From the NCBI GenBank assembly GCA_965263345.1, contig CBDHHC010000024.1:868001-932000 (forward strand): 64,000 nucleotides of DNA, read 5' to 3'. The DNA comes from CBDHHC01 sp965263345. Lineage in GTDB: Bacteria > Pseudomonadota > Alphaproteobacteria > Rhizobiales > CBDHHC01. The notes beneath the pieces were generated by a model. It did not search any database and had not been told where the DNA came from. It was given only the letters and a program-made list of their open reading frames with translations. Shown here in pieces: positions 37,370 through 46,853 of this stretch (position 1 is the first letter of the stretch; each line of letters begins with the position of its first letter). The translations under genes were made by a program, and so were the position numbers.

Positions 37370-38349
37370 TATGTCACCTCTCCACTCTTATCATTGTATC
37401 GACTGGAAAATTCTGTATCAGCACCTTCCGCTAACGTTTTAGCTTGCTCTATCCAACCTTCACGTTCAACACGACCCTTAAAATTCAGATGAGCATCAAT
37501 CCAAGTAACATGCTCAGATGACCAAGATGCAATTTGATCAAAATGATAAATTCCAAGACCATTCAAAGTTTCTTCAAGTTTTGGACCAACACCACTTATT
37601 TTCTTTAAATCGTCCGCTTCACCATTACGAGCAGCATCCAAAGACGTCGGCTGAACTCCATCAATCCCAACAGAATCAGAGCCTGTCAAGTAAGCCATTT
37701 CCTCTGCAACATTACCTGAAGACTGCTCTGCAACATTTATTGGCTTAGTAAACTCTTGAAGTGTTGTAACGCCCCCTTGAGGACAAGAAAAATGCCGTCC
37801 ATTCTGAGAACCAGGCTCTGGGGGATTACCATCAGCCAACCCCTCCAATAGAGCTTCAAAACTTTCAACAGTAAGATCTTCATAAGTGTCTTTCCAAATT
37901 TGAACCATTGGCGCATTAACACAAACGCCTAGACACTCAACTTCTTCCCAAGAAAAATTACCATCTTCAGATAATTCATGCGGATTCTCAGAAATCTTAT
38001 TTTTACAGACGGTCTTAAGGTCCTCAGAACCTCGAAGCATACAGGGTGTCGTACCACAGACTTGAATATGCGCAATTTTCCCAACAGGTGAAAGCTGAAA
38101 CATCGTGTAAAAAGTTGCTATTTCATACACACGAATATAGGCCATGCCCAGCATATCAGCGACATATCGGATTGCAGGTTCAGAAACCCATCCTTCATTC
38201 TGCTCTTGCGCACGCCAGAGCAATGGAATCACAGCCGATGCCTGCTTGCCTTCGGGATATTTTTTAATTGTATCCTCAGCCCATGCGAGATTTTCAGAGC
38301 TGAACTCAAAATGTTCAGGTTGTTGCGGGTCTAAGCGTCGTACACTCAT
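37369..38349 (-). CDS. nuoE: NADH-quinone oxidoreductase subunit E with C-terminal HhH extension
   Basis: 326 aa. The thioredoxin-like [2Fe-2S] domain has C98-x4-C103 and C139-x3-C143 (CGTTPC; CLGVC). After about residue 190 comes a ~135-residue extension absent from the E. coli subunit, with a helix-hairpin-helix-like segment DLKKISGVGPKLEETLNGLG near residues 247-285. Such tails are known in other alphaproteobacterial NuoE proteins and resemble the 'predicted flap endonuclease-1-like 5' DNA nuclease' helical domain; their role is unclear. ATGA overlap with nuoD. Confidence 0.95.
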   Translation of the reverse strand: MSVRRLDPQQPEHFEFSSENLAWAEDTIKKYPEGKQASAVIPLLWRAQEQNEGWVSEPAIRYVADMLGMAYIRVYEIATFYTMFQLSPVGKIAHIQVCGTTPCMLRGSEDLKTVCKNKISENPHELSEDGNFSWEEVECLGVCVNAPMVQIWKDTYEDLTVESFEALLEGLADGNPPEPGSQNGRHFSCPQGGVTTLQEFTKPINVAEQSSGNVAEEMAYLTGSDSVGIDGVQPTSLDAARNGEADDLKKISGVGPKLEETLNGLGIYHFDQIASWSSEHVTWIDAHLNFKGRVEREGWIEQAKTLAEGADTEFSSRYNDKSGEVT

Positions 38350-39530
38350 CTGTCCACCTCACCAAACACAATATCAAGAGAACCAAGAATTGCAGAAACA
38401 TCTGCAAGCATATGCCCTTTGCACAAGAAATCCATCGCCTGCAAATGACTATAACCTGGCGCTCGTATTTTACATCGATAAGGTTTATTCGAGCCATCTG
38501 AAACAAGATAAACACCAAACTCACCTTTAGGAGCTTCAACAGCAGCATACACCTCACCCTCAGGCACATGATAACCTTCTGTATAGAGCTTAAAATGATG
38601 TATGAGTGCTTCCATAGATTTTTTCATCTCACCTCTCTTCGGAGGGACGATCTTATTATTGACAGCAGAAACAGGACCAACATTTTGAGTTAATAACTCA
38701 CAACATTGCTTCATAATACGAATGGACTGACGCATCTCTTCCATACGAATGAGATAACGATCATAACAGTCACCATTTTTACCTATAGGAATATCAAATT
38801 CGAGATCGCTGTAACATTCATATGGTTGTGCTCGGCGCAAATCCCAGGCGGCTCCAGAACCACGAACCATCACACCAGAAAAACCCCAGGCAAAGGCGTC
38901 TTCCAAACTGATAACCGCAATATCAACATTGCGTTGTTTGAAAATGCGATTTTCAGTTAACAACCCTTCGATATCATCGCAAACTTGTAAGAACGGATCA
39001 CAGAAATCATAAATATCATCAATAAGCTTGCGTGGTAAGTCTTGATGAACTCCGCCTGGACGAACATAAGCAGAATGCATTCTGGATCCAGAAGCGCGCT
39101 CATAGAACACCATGAGTTTTTCACGTTCCTCAAATCCCCACAAAGGAGGTGTCAAAGCTCCCACATCAAGAGCTTGCGTCGTTATATTTAAAAGATGCGA
39201 CAGCAAACGTCCAATTTCAGAATATAAAACCCGTATCAGCTGGCCGCGCTTAGGGACATCAATATTTAGTAATTTCTCAACAGAAAGAGCATAGGCATGC
39301 TCCTGGTTCATGGGAGCGACATAATCAAGACGATCAAAATAAGGAACAGCTTGTAGATATGTTTTTTGCTCAATAAGCTTTTCAGTACCCCGATGTAGCA
39401 AGCCAATATGAGGATCAACACGCTCTACAACTTCACCATCTAGCTCCAATACAAGACGCAACACACCATGCGCAGCCGGATGCTGAGGGCCAAAGTTAAT
39501 ATTGAAATTACGGATTTCCTTTTCAGCCAT
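38346..39530 (-). CDS. nuoD: NADH-quinone oxidoreductase subunit D
   Basis: 394 aa, the 49-kDa subunit. Begins with the conserved FNINFGPQHPAAHGVLRLV quinone-site His/Asp region and continues VDPHIGLLHRGTEKLIE. It forms the quinone pocket with NuoB and NuoH. ATGA overlap with nuoE. Confidence 0.97.
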   Translation of the reverse strand: MAEKEIRNFNINFGPQHPAAHGVLRLVLELDGEVVERVDPHIGLLHRGTEKLIEQKTYLQAVPYFDRLDYVAPMNQEHAYALSVEKLLNIDVPKRGQLIRVLYSEIGRLLSHLLNITTQALDVGALTPPLWGFEEREKLMVFYERASGSRMHSAYVRPGGVHQDLPRKLIDDIYDFCDPFLQVCDDIEGLLTENRIFKQRNVDIAVISLEDAFAWGFSGVMVRGSGAAWDLRRAQPYECYSDLEFDIPIGKNGDCYDRYLIRMEEMRQSIRIMKQCCELLTQNVGPVSAVNNKIVPPKRGEMKKSMEALIHHFKLYTEGYHVPEGEVYAAVEAPKGEFGVYLVSDGSNKPYRCKIRAPGYSHLQAMDFLCKGHMLADVSAILGSLDIVFGEVDR

Positions 39531-39614
39531 GTTATTTAAGACTTCTTTCTCTCATCTGATAGGAAAAACCAATCATCATTCTGCATTATAAAAATTGACA
39601 TGCTCATCATAAAT

Positions 39615-40235
39615 TTAGGCCTTTTCCGGCGTGTCGTTATTTGCCTTCTCATCACCTGGCAGAATGTATTCAGCACCTTCCCAAGGACTCATAAAATCAA
39701 AAGATCTAAATTCTTGAGTAAGTTTCACTGGCTCGTAAACCACACGCTTCAGGTCGTCGTTGTAACGAACTTCAACATAACCTGTAACTGGAAAATCCTT
39801 TCTTAAAGGATAACCTTTAAAACCATAATCTGTTAGTATGCGCCGCAAATCAGGATGTTTATCAAATAAAATCCCATACATATCAAAAGCCTCGCGCTCA
39901 AACCAATTGGCTGCAGGAAAAAGCTCCACGATACTCGGAACTTTACTTGCCTCATCAGTTTGCAACTTCACACGAATACGCTGATTCTGCCTGGGGCTTA
40001 AAAAGTGATAAACAACATCAAAACGTTTGTCACGTTGAGGATAATCAACACCACAAACATCTATCAAAACGCTAAAAAGACACCGTGAGTCATCACGTAA
40101 AAACTTTATAACTTTCGGCAAATCATCACTTACAACCGAGATACTCAGTTCGTCATAGGCGATCTCTGTGCTCAACAAAGAGTCACCTAATGTAAGAGTA
40201 AGATATTCACCTAAATCACTTAAAGTTTCGTCCAT
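39615..40235 (-). CDS. nuoC: NADH-quinone oxidoreductase subunit C
   Basis: 206 aa from ATG 40235 (CGAGG at 5 nt; the longest frame begins with TTG 40256). The 30-kDa subunit signature is ERE-like FEREAFDMYGILFDKHPDLR and DYGFKGYPLRKDFP. Peripheral-arm scaffold next to NuoD. 84 bp separates it from nuoD and 34 bp from nuoB. Confidence 0.95.
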   Translation of the reverse strand: MDETLSDLGEYLTLTLGDSLLSTEIAYDELSISVVSDDLPKVIKFLRDDSRCLFSVLIDVCGVDYPQRDKRFDVVYHFLSPRQNQRIRVKLQTDEASKVPSIVELFPAANWFEREAFDMYGILFDKHPDLRRILTDYGFKGYPLRKDFPVTGYVEVRYNDDLKRVVYEPVKLTQEFRSFDFMSPWEGAEYILPGDEKANNDTPEKA

Positions 40236-40269
40236 CATAACCTCGTAGGACAACAATATTCTCTATTAC

Positions 40270-40848
40270 TTATCGAACAATAGTTCCCGTGCGTCGGATT
40301 TTCTTTTGCAAGAGCAACACACCATAAACAAGCGCCTCAGCGGTTGGTGGGCATCCTGGAATATATATATCTACAGGCACAATCCTGTCACATCCACGTA
40401 CCACTGAATATGAATAATGATAATACCCGCCGCCATTTGCGCAACTTCCCATAGAAATAACATATCTTGGCTCAGGCATCTGGTCATAAACTTTTCTCAA
40501 AGCTGGAGCCATCTTATTCGTTAATGTCCCAGCGACAATCATAACATCAGATTGCCTAGGACTTGCACGAGGTGCAAAACCAAATCGCTCAAGATCATAA
40601 CGTGGCATTGAAGATTGCATCATCTCAACGGCACAACAAGCCAGACCAAAAGTCATCCACATTAAAGACCCTGTCCTGGCCCAATTTATCAAATCTGAAG
40701 AAGCAGTAACTAAAAAGCCTTTATCTGAAAGTTCATTTGATACATCTGCGAAAAAAGGATCTGCTTTATTCTGACCGCCAAGTGTAGTGCCTTCTTGGAG
40801 TTGAGAATATACTGGTTTTGGTAGTTCAGGACGCGTAATCAATCCCAT
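40270..40848 (-). CDS. nuoB: NADH-quinone oxidoreductase subunit B
   Basis: 192 aa. Holds the N2 [4Fe-4S] cluster: the tandem Cys in FGLACCAVEMM, plus GSCANGGG and PGCPPTAEALVYG. N2 is the direct electron donor to quinone. Has the longer N-terminus common in alphaproteobacteria. Overlaps the nuoA end by 10 bp, and its ribosome-binding site (AAAGG) is inside nuoA. Confidence 0.97.
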   Translation of the reverse strand: MGLITRPELPKPVYSQLQEGTTLGGQNKADPFFADVSNELSDKGFLVTASSDLINWARTGSLMWMTFGLACCAVEMMQSSMPRYDLERFGFAPRASPRQSDVMIVAGTLTNKMAPALRKVYDQMPEPRYVISMGSCANGGGYYHYSYSVVRGCDRIVPVDIYIPGCPPTAEALVYGVLLLQKKIRRTGTIVR

Positions 40849-41204
40849 TCAAGAGCACCTTTCTTCCAAGCATATATAAATCCAATAGTCAGCTCGGCTA
40901 AAAACACCATAATAGCCCAAAAACCAACGTCGCCAATTTCCTTGAAAGTGAGGGCCCATGGGAACAAAAATGCGGCTTCAAGGTCAAAAATGATAAAAAG
41001 TATCGCAACAAGATAAAACCTGATATCGAATTTCATGCGGGCATCATCAAAAGAATTAAATCCACACTCATATGCCGATACTTTTTCAGGGTCAGGATTT
41101 CGAATAGCAATAACAAAAGGAATAACAAGAAGGGCTAAACCAATAACAAAGGAAACACCAATAAACAGAACTATTGGCAAATAAGATTGTAGTAGTTCTG
41201 ACAT
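40839..41204 (-). CDS. nuoA: NADH-quinone oxidoreductase subunit A
   Basis: 121 aa, three TM helices. The conserved cytoplasmic loop KVSAYECGFNSFDDARMKFD carries the switch-loop Cys next to the quinone site. First gene of the operon; GAGAGGG lies just before ATG 41204. About 230 bp upstream separates it from the next gene and should hold the nuo promoter. Confidence 0.96.
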   Translation of the reverse strand: MSELLQSYLPIVLFIGVSFVIGLALLVIPFVIAIRNPDPEKVSAYECGFNSFDDARMKFDIRFYLVAILFIIFDLEAAFLFPWALTFKEIGDVGFWAIMVFLAELTIGFIYAWKKGALEWD

Positions 41205-41434
41205 GATCCCTCTCCAGACGCCATCCGCAAGAGCAAAAGCTTATTCCATATTAGCGATAGAACCTACATATAAATTTAAGTTGAATTCCTAAATTGTTAC
41301 ATTCTCAGAATCAAAATAATAACTCGTGAAATGATTTAGCTCACCAAACGATAATAGGCAACCCGAAAGCACCAAATAAGCAAATATAAGCAAAGTATTA
41401 TACAACCAGGCGTTATTGAAAAAAGTTCTGCTAT

Positions 41435-41878
41435 CTATCTGGGTGCATTTTCTCTAAGCCTTTTTAACACTGCTGAGTATTTCATTTGAAACTCTTTACG
41501 TTTTTTGTCATCTTTTAGATGATCTGAACGCTCATAATTATGTTGGGCATCTGCAATTTTCACTGTTTTTGCAATGGGATGCGCCTCAACGCGACACAAA
41601 TACTCATCAAAATAATCTTCTCCACTTCGATATGTAATAGCATCAATGGCGCTACAGATTTCATCTCCAAACTGATGTTTTATTTGCAACAATGTACACT
41701 CAGTGTCTTCTACCACATCATGTAAAACTCCAACAATTTCATATTTATACCCATTTTCACGTACAGCTGACGCAACAACATGGCAATGATACAGATAAGG
41801 CTGTCCAGCTTTATCTGTTTGCCGTCGATGCATTACAGCTGCAAGAGCATATGCATCACATATAAGCTCAACACTCAT
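41435..41878 (-). CDS. Small HD-domain protein, MESH1/SpoT-like (p)ppGpp hydrolase candidate
   Basis: 147 aa; GGAGG at 5 nt supports ATG 41878. The HD-type metal site is visible: H17, H31 (YLYHCH), H53-D54 in LHDVVEDT and D110 in KIADAQHN, laid out as in the hydrolase domain of RelA/SpoT and small alarmone hydrolases. There is no synthetase, TGS or ACT domain. It may degrade (p)ppGpp or a related nucleotide; the conserved ED of HDVVEDT is present. Monocistronic, same strand as nuo. Confidence 0.85.
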   Translation of the reverse strand: MSVELICDAYALAAVMHRRQTDKAGQPYLYHCHVVASAVRENGYKYEIVGVLHDVVEDTECTLLQIKHQFGDEICSAIDAITYRSGEDYFDEYLCRVEAHPIAKTVKIADAQHNYERSDHLKDDKKRKEFQMKYSAVLKRLRENAPR

Positions 41879-42135
41879 GGAACCTCCAGGATCTAAAAGA
41901 TAACTAGAAAAAATTTGAATATTTTAGAGATGATATTAGCGACTAAAAGCTGTTTAAAAAATATATTAAAAAAAATACTGATGAGTATCAATATATTATA
42001 TAGTTTTACCTAAAATATAGACGAATGTGGCTGTGTCAGGCTTAATTTTCGGCATTTGCATATAATTTTAGAACAAATACATGCAAATGCCAGACAATTC
42101 TATTATATCACTTCTTTTTGACAATATGCTGAATA

Positions 42136-42645
42136 TTACAATAGGAACCTAATCTGATCAGCCCAGAATCTTTCCAACCTGTACAATGAGAGATTGAGGT
42201 CTTCTAAATTATCCTGTGTAACACCGCCAACTTTTTCAAGAGAATTTAATTGGCGCTCAAACAAACTATCAATAACTTCACAAACATCAAGACCTTTCTG
42301 TGTCAGACGTACACGAACTGAGCGTCGATCTGTCTCTGATCTTTCATGATGGATGTAACCTGCATCTACTAATTTTTTTAAATTATATGATACATTTGAT
42401 CCGAGATAATAGCCACGTGTACGCAATTCACCTGCTGTAAGCTCAGCATCGCCAATATTGTATAACAAAAGAGCTTGTACACTATTAACATCTGAACGAC
42501 CAATACGGTCAAACTCACTTTTGATGACATCTAACAACAAACGATGTAGACGCTCGATCATTCGCAATGATTTTAAATAATGGGAGCCAATATCTTCAGA
42601 ATCATTTGACGCATTATTGACATCGGCACTGTAGACAATACTCAT
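42136..42645 (-). CDS. ldtR: LdtR-like MarR-family transcriptional regulator
   Basis: 169 aa. Winged-helix MarR protein. The block RMIERLHRLLLDVIKSEFDR followed by NSVQALLLYNIGDAELTAGE and GYYLGSNVSYNLKKLVDAGY is very close to what I recall of alphaproteobacterial LdtR, which controls an L,D-transpeptidase gene and osmotic/cell-wall stress response in Liberibacter and rhizobia. The symbol is assigned on that recollection. A perfect inverted repeat lies just upstream (42664-42681). No transpeptidase gene is in the window. Confidence 0.85.
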   Translation of the reverse strand: MSIVYSADVNNASNDSEDIGSHYLKSLRMIERLHRLLLDVIKSEFDRIGRSDVNSVQALLLYNIGDAELTAGELRTRGYYLGSNVSYNLKKLVDAGYIHHERSETDRRSVRVRLTQKGLDVCEVIDSLFERQLNSLEKVGGVTQDNLEDLNLSLYRLERFWADQIRFLL

Positions 42646-42663
42646 CCCTGCCTCTTTCTATAT

Positions 42664-42681
42664 ATATCATTTCCCTGATAT
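42664..42681. promoter_or_regulatory. Inverted repeat ATATCA-N6-TGATAT upstream of the LdtR-like gene
   Basis: Perfect 6-6-6 dyad 19 bp before the ATG. The spacing suits an autoregulatory MarR-type operator. Confidence 0.4.
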
Positions 42682-42841
42682 CATGATGATAAAGGCAATG
42701 AACTAAAATCAGATTAAGTAAAATGGCTAAAAAACAATTAAAATAATACAATAAATTTTAGAAATATTGATATTACAGGCTTAGTCTTAAAATAAAACAA
42801 TATGATTTCCATTTCTTAAACATCAAAACTGCAATTTTTGC

Positions 42842-43885
42842 TTAACCAATATCTTTCTTACTATTTCTGTATAACGTATTAGCCATAAGGTTTTTAACAA
42901 GTGTACTAAACGTTGGTTTTGAGGCCTTAAGAAAAGGTAACGGCCTGCAAACATCAATTGTTGCAAGACCTATGCGTGTTGTCATTGCACCATTAAAGAG
43001 ACCTTCACCAAGCTTTGCTGAAACTTTTGCTGCCAATTTATGCCCAAGAAACTGCTGAATGAAGTCACTTGACAAGGCTATCCCTCCAGTCAAAGTAAGG
43101 TGTGTAATCACCATTCCACCCAATCGAAACAAACCAAATGTACCAGGACGACCTCCATATAATATAGAAAGACGTCTCAAAAGCCGCAAATTTTCATAAG
43201 CAACAACAGACATATCAACAAGTGCGAACGGACTAAGAGTGGTAATAACTGAAACCCGCCTTGCAGAGTCAGCAATAATATCCTTTGCTTTCTCATCAAG
43301 GGGTATAATCAATTCTCTTTCGACCAAAATGAGCAAATCATCTGCATCTAAAATATCTTTTTCATGGTCTTTTAGTTTTGCAAACCCCCAACGCAAATCT
43401 TGTCTAGACCTAAAGATGTCTTTAGTTTTCTGAGCAACTTTACGTGATCTGGAAATATCCTTTTCATCGATAGCTTTCTCAGCATCTAATTTAATAAGAT
43501 TTAAATGTTTGAGTCGTGTTAAGGCCCAAATTTCATTAAGGCAAATCATTAAGGCTGCGCAGACTGCAAGAGCCAATAATAATAAGGCCGTCCACCCAAT
43601 CCAATCTTGGCGTAAAAACAATGAAGAAATAAAACCAGATAACCAAAGGCTGAAAGATAAAAAAATCAAACCACCTACGGCACTCAAAAATAGAGCAAGC
43701 CATCCCATATTTTTATACGATCGCTTTGATGAATAGCCGGCTGTTGTCCGTTCTCCTAAATCGTCTTCATTGAAATCAGGCAACCCATCAAACTCTGATT
43801 GATCACCAACTTCATCAATTTTTACTCTGCTATCATCAATCTTAAATGCTGCAGGTTGCCTTTTATTTTTTTGATGTTCGCTCAT
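42842..43885 (-). CDS. TIGR01620/DUF697 family membrane protein (YcjF-like)
   Basis: 347 aa. An acidic N-terminal ~55-residue tail, two TM helices (~58-82, 88-112), then a helical domain ending in the DUF697-type segment FALVDMSVVAYENLRLLRRL and GTFGLFRLGGMVITHLTLTG. Pairs with YcjX as in E. coli ycjXF. Starts with a 4-bp ATGA overlap with the ycjX-like gene. Members are envelope-stress (Psp-linked) proteins of uncertain function. Confidence 0.9.
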   Translation of the reverse strand: MSEHQKNKRQPAAFKIDDSRVKIDEVGDQSEFDGLPDFNEDDLGERTTAGYSSKRSYKNMGWLALFLSAVGGLIFLSFSLWLSGFISSLFLRQDWIGWTALLLLALAVCAALMICLNEIWALTRLKHLNLIKLDAEKAIDEKDISRSRKVAQKTKDIFRSRQDLRWGFAKLKDHEKDILDADDLLILVERELIIPLDEKAKDIIADSARRVSVITTLSPFALVDMSVVAYENLRLLRRLSILYGGRPGTFGLFRLGGMVITHLTLTGGIALSSDFIQQFLGHKLAAKVSAKLGEGLFNGAMTTRIGLATIDVCRPLPFLKASKPTFSTLVKNLMANTLYRNSKKDIG

Positions 43886-45279
43886 TGGAATTTATCCCCT
43901 ATCAAAAATTCGATAGCTCTGTCCAATCTGATATGAGGCAAATCTGTATGAAGTTTATGGGTTTCACCTTGTGTTGGCGGAGGGGCAAAATTAATAAACA
44001 GTAAGTCTTTATTGAGCGCTTCAAGCTCTTTATTTTTCTCTAGAATGATATCGGCCCGATCAGGTAGGTCACCTGGAAAAATAGCTAATTCGTCCTCTCC
44101 ATTAAAGATCTGCCCGTTAATTTTCTGCCCTGAAATTGGAACACCAACGATACTTGGTAAAGTTTCACCATTTTGCGTGACATAGGCTTCTCTGGTTGAC
44201 CTGACAGACGCAAGAGCCATAGCTTTGACCTCAGCTCCAGAAAATTCAGCACGTTCAACGGCAGATTTTGTAAGCAAAGACATAATATCAGTTAATCTGT
44301 CATGATTCTTATGATGAAGCTGATCAGCTTTTGTCGCTGCAAAAATAATATGATCAATTCGTTTATGCCAGATAGAACTTAACCAGCTATTGGCTCCAGG
44401 CTTAAAACAGAATAATATATCTTGCAAAGCTCGTTGCATATCCTTGATCGCCTCAGGGCCTGAATTAATCGCATTAAGCGCATCAACCAACACAATCTGA
44501 CGGTCTAAACGGGAAAAGTGATTATAGAAAAACGGTCTAATAATTTTTGCTTTATAAGCCTCAAACCTGTTTTTCATCATTTGATATAAAGTCTGATCTT
44601 TGCTCTTATCAGTATCCTCAATAAGCAATGGACTAAAAGTCATCATCGGAGAACCATGTAAATCTCCAGGCATCAAAAAACGCCCAGGAGGAACATTAGA
44701 AAAACAATAGTCATTAGCGCGACATTGAGATAAATAGGCTTTAAAAAGATCAGAAATTTCCTCAGCAACAATATCATTTTGCATCGAATAAGGATCAATG
44801 TCTTTAATTGCGTTCAGCCAGTCCTTAGCAAGAACACGGCGCTGAGGTATTTCAGCAAGTTCCAGAGACTTTTGACACCAATCTTCATAAGACATATCAA
44901 GCAAAGGCAGATCTAACAACCACTCACCAGGATAATCAATAATATCAATATGAAGCTTCCCGCCCCCTAGGACCCTATAAATAAAACTCTCTGGCTCATA
45001 CTCCAAAGTTAATCGCAATTGTGAGATTGTATTTGTGCTCTCTGGCCAATGCGCCTTATCACAAGTCAAAGTTTCCAAATGTTTCTCATAAGGAAAACGA
45101 GGTAAATCATCATCAGGAACAGGTTCCAAATAACTATCCTTAAATCTACCTTCAGATATAATATTAAAAAAAGGAAGCTGGTGAGGGTGTAATAGATTAT
45201 GGACCAGAGCTGTAATAAATACAGTTTTCCCAGCTCTTGATAATCCAGTAACCCCTAATTTTATGCTCTGATTAATCAT
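43882..45279 (-). CDS. ycjX: YcjX-family GTPase/ATPase (DUF463)
   Basis: 465 aa. Walker A GLSRAGKTVF at the N-terminus (residues 12-21), then FNIISEGRFKDSYLEPVPDD, IDIIDYPGEWLLDLPLL (Walker B-like) and IIFAATKADQLHHKNHDRL (the TKAD guanine-specificity-like motif). YcjX proteins are stress-inducible P-loop proteins next to YcjF/TIGR01620 proteins. Four-base overlap with the downstream partner gene shows coupled translation. Confidence 0.92.
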   Translation of the reverse strand: MINQSIKLGVTGLSRAGKTVFITALVHNLLHPHQLPFFNIISEGRFKDSYLEPVPDDDLPRFPYEKHLETLTCDKAHWPESTNTISQLRLTLEYEPESFIYRVLGGGKLHIDIIDYPGEWLLDLPLLDMSYEDWCQKSLELAEIPQRRVLAKDWLNAIKDIDPYSMQNDIVAEEISDLFKAYLSQCRANDYCFSNVPPGRFLMPGDLHGSPMMTFSPLLIEDTDKSKDQTLYQMMKNRFEAYKAKIIRPFFYNHFSRLDRQIVLVDALNAINSGPEAIKDMQRALQDILFCFKPGANSWLSSIWHKRIDHIIFAATKADQLHHKNHDRLTDIMSLLTKSAVERAEFSGAEVKAMALASVRSTREAYVTQNGETLPSIVGVPISGQKINGQIFNGEDELAIFPGDLPDRADIILEKNKELEALNKDLLFINFAPPPTQGETHKLHTDLPHIRLDRAIEFLIGDKFQ

Positions 45280-45803
45280 TTAATGGGCGCCCCCATCAAA
45301 TGTAAAATTGAAACGGATATAACGAAGATCATGTTGTATAAATGGTTGTGTTCAATGATTTGAATTTGGTATAGCAACCCAATTTATACAAGTATATAAA
45401 GATTTGATTTAAACTTCAGCTATTTCAAAGTTTGAAATAAGATGAGTATCTTAAAACTATATGTAGACAGATAAAACAGTAACTGCTGTCAATGCTGAAT
45501 ACATAACAAAAACAACTCCAAGACCTAAAACAATTCCACGCATCTCATTGGCTCCCTGTACAAACTGTATAACTGACAGATCTGGTCAGCTCTCCCTTAA
45601 CCTAATGTGACATTAAAACAACGTGAGTGAATAATTTTTGAAGTGGGCATTCATGCCGTGTTCATGTCTATGTCAACAATTAGGCATAAATGTACGGAGA
45701 AACTTTGTGAATGATCAAATTAATGACACGCATAGAAAATAGAATTACAAATTAAATAATTAAGTGTACAAATTAAAAAACTTATAAATAGAACGGCCTG
45801 TAT
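45280..45803. other. AT-rich intergenic region upstream of ycjX and the deacetylase gene
   Basis: About 520 bp between divergent genes. Apart from the 28-codon ORF at 45457-45543 (listed separately) I see no gene, tRNA or strong palindrome. Confidence 0.5.
45457..45543 (-). CDS. Candidate 28-aa single-TM microprotein
   Basis: ATG 45543 has GGGAG at 8 nt. The product begins MRGIVLGLGVVFVMYSALTA and continues to a short C-terminal VTVLSVYI, i.e. one TM helix with a basic start. It lies 177 bp upstream of ycjX on the same strand. The ribosome-binding site and fully hydrophobic product are the only evidence; it is too short for homology by eye. Confidence 0.35.
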   Translation of the reverse strand: MRGIVLGLGVVFVMYSALTAVTVLSVYI

Positions 45804-46853
45804 ATGAAGTACTTCATTCAAATACTTACACTTTTATCAATTTTTTTTATATCTTTTACGAATTCTATTCAGGCTTATGGAAATAATAATCTTTTACATC
45901 AGTGCTGGTCACCAAAAGAACTTAAGGCAAAATCGTCTGAAAGATACCCACGACACGGCATCAAAAGGGCATTTGTTGCTCCACCAAAGATAGAATACCC
46001 TAAAAATTCTCCAATCCCTAAAAATTTACAAGGTGCGATCAGATACGTAAAATTACCACCAGGAAAAAAACTGATCGCATTGACCTTAGATCTCTGTGAA
46101 ACCTCAAGAGAAGTCTCTGGGTATGATGGAAAAATAATTGATTACTTGCGTAAGCATAATATCAAAACCACTTTTTTTACCGGAGGAAAATGGTTCCTGA
46201 CACACAAAGAACGTGCAGCTCAACTCCTCGCAGACCCGCTTTTTGAAATTGGCAGCCATGCTTGGACACATGGAAATTTCAGACATATCAATAACATCAA
46301 AATGAAGCATGAAATTGGCTATGCCCAGGCAGCCTACCATCAAACAAGAACAAACCTTCTCTCAAGAGCCTGTGCGATACCTGCAAGGACCTCCAACAAC
46401 ATCCCTGAACAAATGTCACTTTTTCGTTTCCCATTCGGGTCATGCACGGCAAAAGCCTTAAAAACTGTTGCTCAGAATGGACAACTCGCCATACAATGGG
46501 ATGTCTCCACAGGAGATCCAAGTAAATCTCAAACATCAAGAGGCATTGCTAACCAGGTTCTGCGCAGAGTAAAACCTGGATCAATTATCATTGCTCATGC
46601 CAATGGACGTGGCTGGAACACAGCCAAAGCCTTGCCACTATTCATTCCTCAATTAAAAGCTAAAGGCTATGAGTTTGTGACTGTTTCAGAGCTCTTAAAG
46701 GCTGGGGAACCTGTTATCTCCCAATATTGTTATGACAGTGTCAGGGGAGATACCAATCATTACGGCCGCCCTAGAAAGAAACGTCAACAAAAAGCCAAAT
46801 CACGACGAAAGCAAGATATATGGCAAACGAGCACCAATCTGTGGAACGACTAA
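45804..46853 (+). CDS. Exported NodB-family polysaccharide deacetylase with altered motif 1
   Basis: 349 aa with a signal peptide (~24 aa). NodB blocks are present: motif 1 LIALTLDLCE (canonical TFDDG), motif 2 SHAWTH (H152, H156), motif 3 FRFPFGSC, and later IQWDVSTGDPSK and IIIAHANGRG. The first Asp (D96, catalytic base) is kept, but the metal-binding second Asp is replaced by Leu, with Cys98-Glu99 after it. I recall the DLCE form in some other alphaproteobacterial deacetylases. It ends in a Lys/Arg-rich tail and overlaps the next gene by 34 bp. Confidence 0.88.
   Translation: MKYFIQILTLLSIFFISFTNSIQAYGNNNLLHQCWSPKELKAKSSERYPRHGIKRAFVAPPKIEYPKNSPIPKNLQGAIRYVKLPPGKKLIALTLDLCETSREVSGYDGKIIDYLRKHNIKTTFFTGGKWFLTHKERAAQLLADPLFEIGSHAWTHGNFRHINNIKMKHEIGYAQAAYHQTRTNLLSRACAIPARTSNNIPEQMSLFRFPFGSCTAKALKTVAQNGQLAIQWDVSTGDPSKSQTSRGIANQVLRRVKPGSIIIAHANGRGWNTAKALPLFIPQLKAKGYEFVTVSELLKAGEPVISQYCYDSVRGDTNHYGRPRKKRQQKAKSRRKQDIWQTSTNLWND

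Noticed and set aside
41279..41434. RNA gene or riboswitch upstream of the HD-domain gene region and nuoA
   Set aside because: No extended pairing or conserved RNA core could be made out by eye.
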